Below, one piece after another: positions 1 through 10,420 of a DNA stretch of 64,000 bases. The translations under genes were made by a program, and so were the position numbers. The stretch is from positions 1,512,348,162 to 1,512,412,161 of the forward strand of contig NC_056744.1 in assembly GCF_019279795.1 (NCBI RefSeq), in the 5' to 3' direction. Positions within the stretch are counted from its first letter, which is position 1. Each line of letters opens with the position of its first letter. The notes under the pieces are model-generated. The model saw nothing but the letters and a program-made list of their open reading frames with translations, ran no database searches and had not been told where the DNA came from. This DNA comes from Protopterus annectens. Taxonomy: Eukaryota > Chordata > Ceratodontiformes > Protopteridae.

Positions 1-1027
1 TACATAGATATAGTGACATACATACATACATATACATATGGCACATATTTGTATCAGCATGTTCATTTTCGGAACTGTATACCCACACTGACATACTGTT
101 AAACATACATTGCTGTTAATCCTCCATTGTACATTGCACTACGATCTACAGTGATATGTACACAGACATGCCTTCACATACATATGTATGTCCAGCCTTC
201 ACTGATAGTTGACATATGTCCCCTGACCTATGCACATGTTCATATACATACAGACACAGACCATTAACACATATATGGCAGCTTCACAGTATTTAGACTA
301 TTAGGGTTCCAATATACATTACCTAGGTTTGGCACAACAGCTGCGTTACGGTGGCTTCTGGTGGTCCTGCAGGTGTGTCTGTGTTGCTGTGTTCAGCTGC
401 TGATGCTGCTGCTGTTGCTTATTAGCTTGTTAGCTTGCTCTACCGCTATATCTGTCTCTCTCTGTCTTTCTGTGTTTCTGTCTCTCTCTGTCTCTCTCTC
501 TCACTCTCCCACTGCAATGATAGTATTGCATGTGTGGACTGGGAGTACAGGATGCTTTTATAGGTATCTGTTTATGTCCATGTGATGGCCTCTGCATCAA
601 TTGTTAGCCAGCATTTGCTGATTGCATGATGAACTGATTGCAGTTCTCACTCTGAATTCAGGACAGTGCTATATAAAGGTAGCTGAGATGGACGTTGCCC
701 TTTTAGATATTCTGGGCGGGGACCATGCTGGTATGCTGTGGACACTGTTCTGTGAGTGTAAAGGTTAGTATCTCTCATATTTCAGGCTGTGTTTTAGGTT
801 ATCCCTCTGTGAGTATGTGTGTGGCTTGCAAGGTGCTACAGTAACATTGCTATCTAGTAGCTACCAACTAGCATGGCTGCTTCTGATCACACACTACTAT
901 TGTAGAAATCAACTACAGTTGACAGTGTATATACATAACATGCTTTGTATAGTAGACATGTTATATTCCCTTTACATGCATTCCTACTATTGAATGATAT
1001 ATTTGTTCTAGCTCAGTGTTTTTGTAT
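1..1027. other. Non-coding part of Harbinger A
   Basis: No convincing gene. It holds CT-rich and TCTCTG-rich low-complexity sequence near 445-510. A TATATAAA-like box at 670-677 is followed by a short ATG frame (688 onward) that meets a GTTAG donor-like site near 763. I could not tie this to any protein. Confidence 0.4.
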
Positions 1028-1095
1028 GGCAGTCATGGCTTAGTGGTAAGTCATGCAGACTAGTGTTTCCTGGGTTCGGGACTGACAGTGGGATT
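1028..1095 (+). repeat. tRNA-like SINE head or tRNA relic
   Basis: The stretch has a good RNA polymerase III A box (TGGCTTAGTGG) and, about 30 bases on, a B box-like GGTTCGGGACT. This is the layout of a tRNA gene or tRNA-derived SINE. The arms do not fold into a clean cloverleaf by eye, so a functional tRNA is unlikely. Confidence 0.45.
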
Positions 1096-1145
1096 TTATT
1101 TTGCTTTTGAGCTGACTTCAGGCCTTGTCATTCAGAGTGACTCAG

Positions 1146-1283
1146 GCACTTTTAAGCAGTTGTAAGCGGGTTAGCGCTGGTTTGCGCGGAGCTCACGCAT
1201 GTGCACTGGCATTTAGCTTTGCGCACACACGCTTAGCTAAGTGCACACCAGCGCGCGCCCACTTACAACTGCCTAACAGTGCT
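1146..1283. repeat. Long GC-rich inverted repeat (hairpin)
   Basis: Two arms of about 38 bases (near 1146-1184 and 1243-1283) are imperfect reverse complements, sharing GCAGTTGTAAG and AGCGCTGGT-type blocks. The loop contains further GCGCAAA/TTAGC motifs, which recur near 8560, 9070, 12020 and 12345 in the two Harbinger copies. Confidence 0.55.
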
Positions 1284-1872
1284 TACACATGCGCACACCC
1301 ACACTAATTTCTTTTAAAGAAATGAAAATGGGGAGACAGGAAAGTGGTGAAAAAGGGGTCACTAAGAGGGTAGGACAGTAGGAAAAGAAGCTTGGGAGTT
1401 GCAGGAAGGGTGTAGGAAAGGCCCATAGCTGCCCATTTCTTTTTCAGCAACAGCTGTGCATACCTATGGAATTTAGTGTGAAATTTGAAACCTTATACCC
1501 CTGAGAGAGGGGCGAGGACAACAAAATGTGTTGTATAGCCAATTGTAATAACCAGTTTACATGTCCAGCAGACATGTCTGCAAAATGGGCAGCTATGTAT
1601 GGGGCGTAATTTTTTGTGGGAACAGAGTGCCCTTTTTTTCTTTTTCTCAGGGGAGAGTGGTATGTCAGGTATGGGTAGTAGGTATAGTTGGGGAGATAGG
1701 TAGGGGAGGTTAACAGACAAGACAGACAAGATTCATACAGGGGCGGTGTATGACACATGTGGGGGGATACACATTTGACGGGGACGGATGTTGGGATATC
1801 CAGAGCCCATGAGCCCACAGATGGCAACAGTGGAACTGACATCCCCACCCATGGGCAGTTGCAACTGTGCCT
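1284..1872. other. Non-coding, downstream of the Myb-like gene of Harbinger A
   Basis: I see no gene. Short open frames on the minus strand continue past the stop of exon 3 but show no recognisable motif. A T-rich tract lies at 1628-1645. Confidence 0.4.
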
Positions 1873-2207
1873 TCACAGCCCAGGATGGGGCTGTGCTGGG
1901 GGCTGTGTAGGTGGGGCAGCGGGCACACCCGCCAGTTGTGCCACCCGCACCTCGAGCTGACGTAGGGGCCCAAGCACAGAGTGCCTGATCTCCATACGCA
2001 CCACAGTCCGGACACTACTGAAGGTGAGTGTACGGTCTCCTCCGGCCACGCTTGCAGAGGGGGGACGAGCCCCATCCCCTGCAGCGCTTCCACCTGCAGG
2101 TGGCACAGGGCCACCGGAGGAGGGTCCGGCCTGGGCACTAGTGCCAAGTGCGGTCACCAGCTGAGGTGGGAGAGGTGGGTCCGCTGGGACCCGCCTTCCC
2201 TGTCGTT
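1873..2207 (-). pseudogene. Harbinger A Myb-like gene, exon 3
   Basis: The exon begins after the acceptor AAAACACAG at 2208-2216 (minus strand) and runs 335 nt to a stop. It opens with two bases of a split codon, so it is a phase-1 exon, matching the phase that exon 2 leaves in the Harbinger B copy. It encodes about 111 residues: a Pro/Ala/Gly-rich linker, then a short helical stretch (LRQLEVRVAQLAG), then a Pro-rich tail. In Harbinger Myb-like proteins this end is poorly conserved. It is separated from exon 2 by PLE-1. Assignment rests on position, splice site and phase, not on sequence similarity to the Harbinger B exon 3. Confidence 0.5.
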
Positions 2208-2712
2208 CTGTGTTTTGTTATAATTTAGGATGGTGTATATTAGTATCACACAGTACCATGCGGAATTAGTTGTAACAGCATGCATTAGTATTCCCATTAA
2301 CCAAACACCCATATATTCAAAACAGTAACCAGCAGGCATAACACATGCATTATTTCAACAACAGTACACAATCACACAGCATGCAGGGTTGATTGATGGC
2401 AACAGGCCATCAGGTTCGGATGTATGAACAGGGCACATGCATTGACGAACGTGCAAATATATATATGAACCAACAGGACAATTGTCAACAGGACACATGT
2501 CCATGAAAATTAATTGCAAGTACACATACCCATTTCATGTGTGATGTATTATTTGTGGATTTAGGGTGGGGTAGAGAAATATTACATTAACAACTGCAAT
2601 TACCTATACATATGCTGTACATTTCTAATAACTGCAGATATATGCACACTACAGGTCTAGCTACACTTTCCTATGTGCAAACATACACATGTTGGTGATG
2701 GGAACATTACTG

Positions 2713-2729
2713 CTACAGTCATATACATT
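2713..2729 (+). repeat. Left 17-bp target-site duplication of PLE-1
   Basis: CTACAGTCATATACATT here is repeated exactly and in the same direction at 7096-7112, directly outside the inverted arms of PLE-1. Confidence 0.85.
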
Positions 2730-3445
2730 CCCTGAACAACTGGCGTGTAAAACTGCTGCACAAACGCCAATGATGCGTAAACGACTGTGGAAAACTTCCT
2801 TGTAATCACAGGAGGTACAACACTGATAGTCCAAAAAGCACGAATGTTTAAAAGCCACAAATATTTATTGCACAATACACGTTAAATCATTAAGCGCTTT
2901 CACCTACTCATAACGTAGGCTTCATCAGAACATCTTATAAATGAATTCTGTAACTTATATAATGTAATTTTGGCGCCAAGACTAAATACTATACAAAATT
3001 AAAGTGATATACACTAAAATGCATCAAAAAGACTGTGTCAGTCTTTTCATTAAAACACATTATAAATCCTAACATACAATTCCTAAAACACATAAAACAT
3101 TATGAAATATGAAATCCAATATTAATATTGCACAATATATTAAAAATGTTCTAATATACTTTTCATAGATATACTCTCATTTAAACCCGGAGGAGTAGTA
3201 GCACCTGTTAATATTTGCAAATAACTTTCCTTGTATGACAAGTATTTTTTTATGTTGCCCCCCCTAGGGTTAGATGTAACTGTCTCTAAAATACCAAATC
3301 TAAATTGGTGTTCAATTCCTTTGTTGATAACGTGCTTTGCTAAAGCATTTTTTTCATCCCTTTTCTTAATACAATATAAATGTGCATAAATTATCTTCCT
3401 AAATTTCTGCTCAGTTTTGCCTATGTAGTATGATGAACATGCCTT
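2730..3445 (-). repeat. Left inverted arm of PLE-1 (3' UTR plus GIY-YIG remnant)
   Basis: This arm is the near-exact reverse complement of 6351-7072. The minus strand from 3443 to 3140 reads CSSYYIGKTEQKF, the GIY-YIG core, and continues to a natural end (SILEHF, stop). It has seven Gs where the right arm has eight, so the endonuclease frame is intact here but shifted in the right arm. The junction to the unique core is near 3445. Confidence 0.85.
2892..2928 (-). ncRNA. Hammerhead-like ribozyme motif (left arm of PLE-1)
   Basis: On the minus strand CTGATGA is followed by a six-pair stem (GCCTAC with GTAGGT), then GAAA and GCGC. This is the order of the hammerhead core. Hammerhead ribozymes are known in the terminal repeats of Penelope-like elements. 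The stem III and cleavage site are not clear by eye. Confidence 0.5.
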
Positions 3446-3508
3446 GCCATTGACTTTTCTTTCACCAATACGGCTGAAGAAGCAAGGAGAATTGGTACCA
3501 GACCGAAA

Positions 3509-4303
3509 ATGGGGAATTGTATTAAAACGTATGCGAATACCACTGGAAATGTACGGGAGCAAAAAGGTACTGTTACTGAAAGCACTCAGTTTAGAACAGT
3601 TAATAGTAATGCTCGAAAAAACCGAGAGTGCTTTCTAAAAGACTTTTTAGAATTTGACTGTGTATTTGAAGCTAACAAGCAAAAAAGAAAAGCTGATGCC
3701 AATTTTAAATATAATGGGACATTAAAAGAAATCATTTATGAATTTGGTAGAAAGCTAAATGTCATTAATTCTATCAATTTAGACAATGCATATTTATCTT
3801 ACTGTATCAATTTGGGCATAGTACCTATGGGCCTTTGATTTTTTAAGGTCCCCATGGGAATAGATTTAACTAATGAAACTATCAATGAATTCAATCAACT
3901 TTTTGACAGCTTTGGCATTGAATATATGAAGAAAATTATGCAATTTAATGATGCCAAATTATGTATACTATTAAGTGAAGTGGATCAGTTGAATGAAAAA
4001 ATATTGTCTGATTTAATGTTTATGAATTGGGAGAAGTTATATCATAAACAATTTGAAAATGCTGAATATAAAACTTAGACCGCATTTACAAGAAAAAGTA
4101 AAAAACTAAGTAGAGACAAGGAACAATATGAAGTGGGGATGGCATACACATGGAAACAATTTTCTCAATACACACAAGATAGACAGAGTAATGGTGATGG
4201 TAAGAAAAATTTTCAAGAGGTATACAACAGAAAGGGGTACAAAAAATGGACCAAGAACAACACATGGAAGAAGAAAGGATACAGGGACAATCAAGATTGG
4301 TAG
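3509..4303 (+). pseudogene. PLE-1 ORF1 (putative gag-like or accessory protein)
   Basis: One frame runs from ATG 3509 to TAG 4301-4303, broken by two in-frame stops (3836 TGA, 4076 TAG). The last 80 residues are strongly basic (Lys/Tyr/Trp/Asn-rich) and contain TRKSKKLSRDKEQYE. A matching block (KRKIKKLEWDILYYK) lies at the same place near the end of ORF1 of PLE-2, which suggests a shared upstream protein. It overlaps ORF2 by 58 nt in another frame. The function is unknown; nucleic-acid binding is a guess from the basic tail. Confidence 0.6.
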
Positions 4304-6303
4304 ATGGAGTATATACTATTAGTGACACAGATAATGTTGATTCTGGGATTGCTCATAATGGCGTCATTAATAAGTTTAACAACTTTCAGATTTTTAATTA
4401 CACTAATTTAATATTGAGTCCCACCCATTTCAGCCTTTTATCTAAAGGTATGAAATACATTCCAACTCCATCTTTTAGAGTAGTAGATACTATTTGTGAA
4501 ATTAAGAAATACGTAAGAAAGTTAAATTTGGCTATAATGTTTAAGGATAATAAAACCACAGGAAGTTATGATAATACTCTAAAGAAAAAAAGCACCTTTA
4601 TGCCCATAATGAATCCTGATATTCATAGATACGAAAAATTAGTTACACATGATATATATAAAATCAAAAGGAACGCTAACAAAGGTAAGAATAATTTAAC
4701 TGACGACGAAATGAGAATACTTATGGATTTGAGGAAGAGCGACAAAGTAAGAATTATGAAGCCCGATAAAGGAGGGGGAATTGTGGTATATGACCAAATG
4801 GATTACAACAGTAACATATTTGAGATACTGCATGATACAGAGAAGTATGAGATCATATCTCGGAATGAATTAAATATAGCATATAGAAAGATTGATTATT
4901 ATGTTGAAGAATTTTTATTGGACAATGTGATTAGTGAGGAAATATATAATTTCATTAAGGTTGAACATCCCACACTAGCAACAATGGTTGGAATACCAAA
5001 AGTCCATAAAAATTTATTGGACCCTCCATTTAGGCCCATGATATCGGGTAGTAAATCTAAAACTTTCCCAATGGGAGTATTAATAGACTCGTTATTGAAG
5101 CATGTCTATACTAATGTGCAACACATAGTAAAGGATTCATGGGAATTTTTTAAAAACTTTCCCATCACCTTAACATCTGAAAACTTGATTTTTGCGTCCA
5201 TAGATGTTATAGATTTATTCATGTGCATACCCAAGGTAGAAGGTCTGGAGGCATTTTTCAACAGTATGCATAGATATAGTGATTTGACAAAAGAAAAAAC
5301 CCGTTTAGTGTATGATTTGATGTCTATTGTTTTAGAACACAACTTCATGTATTATGAAGGTGAGATTTTTAAACAAACCAGTGGCGTAGCAATGGGGGCA
5401 GCTTGTGCCCCCATATACGCCAACTTGGTTATGTTGGATTGGGAGATGAACAACATAATTCAAAGTGAATATATGAAGTTTATAAAATACTACTCGCGTT
5501 TTTTGGATGACATATATATCATATGGGAAGGTAGTCAAGAAACATTTGATGGTTTTTTAAGGTACTTAAATCAGAGCAGTAGTTTTTTGAAATTCACATC
5601 AAATAGCAATGATTATGGGGTACCTTATTTAGACACCTTGGTGACAAAGAGAGACGACAAGTTTCATTCTAGAATTTTTAGGAAGGATACCTTCACAAAG
5701 TCGTATTTAGATTATGAAAGTTGTCACCCAACAAAAACTAAGATTAATATATTCAAAGGCCAATGTATTAGAGCCTTGAGAATGACTACTTCCCCTGAAG
5801 AAGTTAAGCATGAAATACAGTTTATTATTTCTTTATTTACTGACAGGGGTTATAGTGTTAAAATGATGAGAATGATCAGTACAGAACTTATGCAAAGATG
5901 GGGTACTAATTTATTCCCATTATTAGGAACTAAACATAAGGAATTATTGGCTACTAATATAGATATAAAAGAAAAAGCGTTCAAAAATTGTCTAGGTAGA
6001 GCATGTATAGTGGAATTCAGTCCTTATAGTAATGAAGTAAAATATATATTAAATAAATATTGGCATACTGTATTAATTAATGATGAAATGATAGAAATAT
6101 TGGGCATAAAACCGATTTTTGTATATAAAATGGCATCAAATTTAAAAAACATACTAGAGAAAGACAAATGTGAAGAGAAATTTAAGAGTAGTGATAAAAA
6201 CATATGTACTAGCAGTTGTGGCAGTTGCAATCAATGTAGCTTTGTGCTACAGGACAATGAGTTAAAACTGTTAAATTATAACAGAACAAAAATTTTCTTT
6301 TAA
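4246..6303 (+). pseudogene. PLE-1 ORF2, Penelope-type reverse transcriptase
   Basis: A 685-residue open frame with the Penelope RT motifs in order: KPDKGGGIVVYD (near residue 172), the FRPMISG block (near 262), ASIDVIDLF with the first catalytic Asp (near 323), GVAMGAACAPIYANL (near 380), YSRFLDDIYIIW with the catalytic FLDD (near 424), and a YLD block (near 463). A Cys-rich CTSSCGSCNQC stretch lies close to the end, as in the linker before the GIY-YIG domain. The TAA at 6301 is in frame with that domain, so it is probably a premature stop. The catalytic residues look intact. Confidence 0.85.
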
Positions 6304-6620
6304 AAGGCCAACTGCAACAGCAGATTCTTAGTATATATGGCAAAATGTACTGCATGTTCGTCATACTACATAGGCAAAACTGAGCAGAAATTTAGGAAGA
6401 GAATTTATGCACATTTATATTGTATTAAGAAAAGGGATGAAAAAAATGCTTTAGCAAAGCACGTTATCAACAAAGGAATTGAACACCAATTTAGATTTGG
6501 TATTTTAGAGACAGTTACATCTAACCCTAGGGGGGGGCAACATAAAAAAATACTTGTCATACAAGGAAAGTTATTGGCAAATATTAACAGGTGCTACTAC
6601 TCCTCCGGGTTTAAATGAGA
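6304..6620 (+). pseudogene. PLE-1 GIY-YIG endonuclease domain (right arm)
   Basis: It continues in the frame of ORF2 after one TAA. It reads CSSYYIGKTEQKFRKRIYAH, the GIY-YIG nuclease core with the conserved Arg and His. Penelope elements use this nuclease to nick target DNA for primed reverse transcription. A run of eight Gs (6530-6537) shifts the frame; the left arm has seven and reads through. Confidence 0.8.
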
Positions 6621-6873
6621 GTATATCTATGAAAAGTATATTAGAACATTTTTAATATATTGTGCAATATTAACATTGGATTTCATATTTCATAGCTCAT
6701 AATGTTTTATGTGTTTTAGGAATTGTATGTTAGGATTTATGATGTGTTTTAATGAAAAGACTGACACAGTCTTTTTGATGCATTTTAGTGTATATCACTT
6801 TAATTTTGCATAGCATTTAGTCTTGGCGCCAAAATTACAATATATAAGTTGCAGAATTCATTTATAAGATGTT

Positions 6874-6910
6874 CTGATGAAGCCTACGTTATGAGTAGGT
6901 GAAAGCGCTT
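6874..6910 (+). ncRNA. Hammerhead-like ribozyme motif (right arm of PLE-1)
   Basis: CTGATGA, a six-pair stem with a seven-base loop, then GAAAGCGCTT. It is identical to the minus-strand copy at 2892-2928. See that entry for limits. Confidence 0.5.
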
Positions 6911-7095
6911 AATGATTTAACGTGTATTGTGCAATAAATAATTGTGGCTTTTAAACATTCGTGCTTTTTGGACTGTCAGCGTTGTACCTCCTGTGATTAC
7001 AAGGAAGTTTCCACAGTCGTTTACGGATCATTGGCGTTTGTGCAGCAGTTTTACACACCAGTTGTTCAGGGAGTTTGTTTTTAGCTGCGTTTGTT

Positions 7096-7112
7096 CTACA
7101 GTCATATACATT
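7096..7112 (+). repeat. Right 17-bp target-site duplication of PLE-1
   Basis: Exact direct copy of 2713-2729, directly after the right arm. Confidence 0.85.
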
Positions 7113-7740
7113 GCATTTTTATTTGTACATGTTCAGATCTGCCTCTGTTCAGTTACAGCATCCTGCTACTTTTCATTTCTATGGCTCTAGCCACCTGTGG
7201 ATGTTTGGTATTGCATACAAACTAGAAATATCTGCGTAATTCTTAGGTACAGATACATATCCAACCTGTGGGACACACATCTTTCTGACCCAGTTATATT
7301 TTCTGTGCCTCTCTCATTTATTTCATGCTGTACTGACTGTAGTATGCTTTATTCAGGAGTTAATACAAGCTTTCTGGTGGAGACATACCTCTTTCACACA
7401 CTCTCACTTATTTTATAGTTACAATTAAGACTGGCACAGGATTCTAGGCTTTCTTGGCGTGTTTTACATGATTACAACTATCCTTTCCCACAGTCTCACT
7501 TGTGCTTGGCTTCACAGTTTAAACGGAGGGATATTACTCACACATCTGTTGTACTGATCTTGTGTGGCTGTAATATACTGGCTACTGCAGGTTATGTGCT
7601 ATTACATCACAGGTGGGACATCTAGCAGATTCTCTCTTACACTGTTACTTGCATTCCATTATACTAACTGACTACACTGCACTGTTTTACAAGCTGTCAG
7701 GCAATTTCTTTGGTACAGTTACAAGGAGAGGTCCACTAAC
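7113..7740. other. Intron 2 remainder of the Harbinger A Myb-like gene
   Basis: No gene seen. This stretch joins exon 2 (7741) to the PLE-1 insertion; the other side of the intron continues from 2712 down to 2208. Confidence 0.45.
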
Positions 7741-7808
7741 CTCCTGGTGGTGCAATCGCAGGAGCCTACCAGCATGGGCTCTGCGATTCACAGTCCGTAC
7801 ACCTGCAG
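7741..7808 (-). pseudogene. Harbinger A Myb-like gene, exon 2
   Basis: A 68-nt exon after the acceptor TTATGTTACAG and before a GTTAGT donor (minus strand). The peptide ends in HAGRLLRLHHQE, closely matching HANRLLRLHHEA in exon 2 of Harbinger B. Exon 1 leaves one base of a codon and this exon supplies two, so the join AGV... is in frame. It is one base shorter than the 69-nt exon in Harbinger B, probably because its donor has decayed. Confidence 0.65.
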
Positions 7809-7896
7809 CTGTAACATAAACAAAGTGATATTGGTAAACACATCTACATATTATCAGCTATTTTTATTTCTTATTAAATGATATACTGTTTCTTAC

Positions 7897-8205
7897 TCAG
7901 TAGTGGGGCGTTGGGCATTAGCCAGGCCTCTTGGATCCACTGGGTCAGTAGGTCCTGTTTCCATCGCTTCAGGTCCGCATGGTGATGACGGACCTGCTCG
8001 CCAGTCCTCGGAATTCCAGTGGCACTGGTGAGGTCACGAGCCAACTGGTCCCACGCCTCTGCTCTGTAAGCTCCCCACAGGACCTGGCCCTGCATGAGTT
8101 GGGCCTCGTGATCATGGACAAGGAGCCAGACCATGTATCTGGACTCCTCAATGCAATGCCCCACTGCTGTGCTCGAAAGCAACTGCCCTCCCCTACACCT
8201 GACAT
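7897..8205 (-). pseudogene. Harbinger A Myb-like (SANT/trihelix-type) gene, exon 1
   Basis: The ATG at 8205 starts MSGVGEGSCF, parallel to MAGVGEGSSF in Harbinger B. The frame is then broken by a 5-bp tandem duplication (CATTG twice) near residue 18. After it the Myb-like domain reads LLVHDHEAQLMQG, AYRAEAWDQLARDLTSATG, then RTGEQVRHHHADLKRWK. These are the three helices of the Myb/SANT domain found in Harbinger accessory proteins (NAIF1-like). The exon ends at a CTGA|GTAAGA donor. The protein would bind DNA with the transposase. Confidence 0.7.
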
Positions 8206-8260
8206 GCTGCCTGCAGGTACTTTCCACAACCAGTTATGCTGTGTATTCCCACCTATGGTG

Positions 8261-8299
8261 CTTATATATGCCGTTTTTCCTGCACTTATGTGTGATTGG
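8261..8299 (-). promoter_or_regulatory. CCAAT-TATA promoter of the Harbinger A Myb-like gene
   Basis: On the minus strand a CCAAT box (8295-8299, in GGCCAATCAC) lies about 27 bases upstream of TATATAAG (8261-8268). The ATG follows 56 bases later. The Harbinger B Myb-like gene and transposase gene carry the same pair at a similar spacing. Confidence 0.55.
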
Positions 8300-8402
8300 C
8301 CATTTTGGAAATGTATCAGCTTCACAAACCTGCTTTGTCATGCTTCTCTTTGCATTCATTCCTATATAGATGCTATTTCTGCATTTCTCAGTACAAATGT
8401 CC

Positions 8403-8467
8403 TGGCCTAGTGCTTCTGTACTTCGACTATGGTGCATGATATCCTGGGTTCAAATCTCAGCATAGCT
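8403..8467 (+). repeat. tRNA-like SINE head or relic
   Basis: A box-like TGGCCTAGTGC and B box-like GGTTCAAATCT about 40 bases apart, followed by a T-rich run. No mature tRNA fold is convincing. Confidence 0.4.
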
Positions 8468-9292
8468 TTTTCTTTTGGTCATGTCTGTCTAGACAAGCTA
8501 GTGGATGTCTCTGTGTATAGGCTGTTTTAATTCAGCTTGCTCAACGGTGCCCGCCGGTTAGCGTGTTTGCGCGGAGGTGCGCATCGCGCATACGGGGTAA
8601 CCTACTTGCAGCATTATTTGCCTTTTAGCACGCATGTTGCATTCAGCTCAGCTACTGGCACATGTTTGCAGTGTGGCACAGTGCTGCTCAGCCCCGGGCA
8701 GTCCGTTTACACATGGTGACCCACTGCTCACATATAAGCAGACAAACTCAGCTTGTTGGAGCTTAGCTCAACTCTGAGCAAGTCTGCATTCATTTTATTT
8801 AATTGTCTCACATTTCTTTTCTCTATATACCCCATTTCGTTACATTTTACATACAATATGATTATATATGTGTACATGTGTGTCAGGGGATTGTTTCATG
8901 CTTATTTTCGAAAAAAAAATTGGATGTGGTCGGGACTCGAACCCTGCTTGCCTGCTCATGAGACAACATGTCTACCGCTACGCTATTTCATCTTGCCTTA
9001 CTTTTGCATATTTAGAACTTATGTGCTTCTTCACTGACTGTTTACTGTGGTTAAGCGGAGGGCACACCCGCGCAAATGAGTGCACTTACGGGCAAACGTT
9101 GTTTATAATTAAAAAAAAAATATTAAAAGCTAATTTTTATGCTTATATTTTTATTGTCTGTGGGGGCATGTGTTCTGTTGTGTTTGTTGACATTTCCTTA
9201 GGCAGGCTCATGAGTGTGTACTTTCGGGACTGCTACTCCTCTGTGGGCATGTGCGTTTACATGGCTCACACTGTGGACACGCCCCCTTCTTT
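8468..9292. other. Right non-coding flank of Harbinger A
   Basis: No protein gene recognised. It holds GC-rich modules with GCGCAAA, TTAGCGTG and similar motifs (8545-8600, 9050-9100) and the tRNA-like block at 8925-8990. Confidence 0.4.
8925..8990 (-). repeat. tRNA-like block, minus strand
   Basis: On the minus strand it has TAGCGTAGCGGTAGAC (A box-like) and a perfect B box GGTTCGAGTCC. A related minus-strand block occurs near 31071-31135 at a comparable place in Harbinger B. Confidence 0.5.
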
Positions 9293-9425
9293 CTTACACG
9301 GACCGTGTAAGCCTTTGGTGTGAGTCAGCATGCTCTCATGAATATGCAGAGCATGCTGACATCACTCCGTTTAACTGCAGCCTCCGTGTAAGACTTATAA
9401 GTCTTACACGGAGGCTTTGTGAATC
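9293..9425. repeat. Palindrome cluster and right terminus of Harbinger A
   Basis: Three nested palindromes: CTTACACGG/CCGTGTAAG at 9293-9311, GTCAGCATGCTCT with its complement at about 9327-9361, and a perfect 17-2-17 palindrome at 9380-9415 (arm GCCTCCGTGTAAGACTT). The last is followed by TTGTGAATC, the terminal sequence, and CTG at 9426-9428. Harbinger B also places a strong hairpin just inside GATTCA at each end. Confidence 0.7.
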
Positions 9426-9433
9426 CTGCCCCT

Positions 9434-9982
9434 AGTTTTTCATACAAAAACACAAAGTCTTTGAAAAGACTTTTATGTTATGAGAATAACAATAAAGGAT
9501 TGGTTATATCAGATAGGCATGGAACTTTTCCATGTAGAAATTGCAATCAATGTAGTTTTATGTCCAGTGAAAACCACTTTAAACACCCTGACACTAATCA
9601 GTCTTATCATTTTAACTTCTACGCAGACTGTAAGTATAGAGATGTGATTTATGTTGCCTCATGTCAGTTATGCTCATGCTTTTATGTGGGAAAAACTAAT
9701 TGAAGTTTAAGGGAACGTGTCAGGGAGCATGTTTATGCAATTAATAAAGAAAATGAGACAAATGCTTTAGCTTATTATATACTACAAAAAGGTACATTGC
9801 ATACATTTAGGTTCACCACACTTGATTTAATCGAGAAGTCAAATAGACTGGGGAATATTAAGAATTATAGAGAGGAAAGAGAAAATAAATGGATAATAAG
9901 ATTGCAAAGTTATAAAGGGCATGGCTTGAATGAAAGAGTTACACTCAAACCATTCTTAGCTGCCCGCCCCTATAAACATTAA
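9434..9982 (+). pseudogene. PLE-3 Cys-rich linker and GIY-YIG domain
   Basis: The frame reads CRNCNQCSF, the conserved Cys-rich linker, then CQLCSCFYVGKTN, the GIY-YIG core. A TGA follows KTN. The same frame then continues LRERVREHVYAIN and ends with a Leu-Asn-Glu block (GLNERV) and stop at 9980-9982. The order is the same as in PLE-1 and PLE-2. With its RT missing it is a dead fragment. Confidence 0.75.
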
Positions 9983-10130
9983 GCAATCTTTAAGTGTTGG
10001 AAGATTTTCCTATATTGTTCCACAGGTAGTTGTTACCATTGGTTTATATACTTGTTATTAATATTTATTATATGCACTTATATATGCACTTTATTTGTAT
10101 GCATATGTATTTTTTATATGAATCAATGTG

Positions 10131-10132
10131 TA

Positions 10133-10193
<61 letters not shown>
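10131..10193. repeat. (TG)n(TA)n microsatellite
   Basis: About nine TG units run into about 22 TA units inside the 3' UTR of PLE-3. Confidence 0.95.
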
Positions 10194-10195
<2 letters not shown>

Positions 10196-10387
10196 CATAT
10201 ATATATATTTTTTTATAGTTTTTTATAGTTTTTATACATCTATATATGTATAGATATTCTATTATATACATGCATCACAGTTTTGTTTTAATCAAGTCTA
10301 TGTCTTTAAATTCACAATTGATAAATTGATAGGTGTGTTCATGAGATGGTAGAAAGCATTTAGTTTCTGTAAAGCAGTCATTGAAGT

Positions 10388-10420
10388 CTGAAGAAGCATT
10401 CTAGTAACTTGAAAGCGCTT
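10388..10420 (+). ncRNA. Degenerate hammerhead-like motif of PLE-3
   Basis: CTGAAGA followed by a weak stem and GAAAGCGCTT. It lies at the same relative place as the motif in PLE-1. The CTGANGA core is kept, but the stem is poor. Confidence 0.35.

Larger units (their letters stand above)
2730..7095 (+). mobile_element. Penelope-like element PLE-1 with inverted terminal arms
   Basis: The element is 4.37 kb, bounded by a 17-bp direct repeat. Its plus-strand core holds ORF1 (3509-4303) and ORF2 (reverse transcriptase, 4246-6303) followed by a GIY-YIG endonuclease region. The 3' part (about 6351-7072) is also present as a reverse-complement copy at the left end (2730-3445). Penelope elements are known to leave partial, tandem or inverted copies at their ends. 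Both arms carry a hammerhead-like motif. In-frame stops and one frameshift make it inactive. It sits in intron 2 of the Harbinger A Myb-like gene. Confidence 0.85.
1..9425. mobile_element. PIF/Harbinger transposon A (right-hand part)
   Basis: The right end is read at 9425, where the terminal sequence GAATC is followed by CTG, the same end structure as Harbinger B. Just inside it sit large perfect palindromes. A minus-strand Myb-like gene with three exons (8205 to 1873) fills the body; such a partner gene is typical of Harbinger transposons, whose Myb-like protein helps carry the transposase to the nucleus and to DNA. The transposase gene and left end are not in the window. PLE-1 is inserted in intron 2. 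The element appears to have landed in PLE-3, whose coding sequence starts directly after 9428. Confidence 0.65.

Noticed and set aside
1028..1095. A functional tRNA gene
   Set aside because: The A and B boxes are present, but I cannot fold acceptor and anticodon stems; the 3' side lacks a clean terminator at the right distance.
9380..9415. A bacterial-type terminator
   Set aside because: The palindrome lacks a T-run, and all surrounding genes are eukaryotic mobile elements; it is better read as a transposon end structure.
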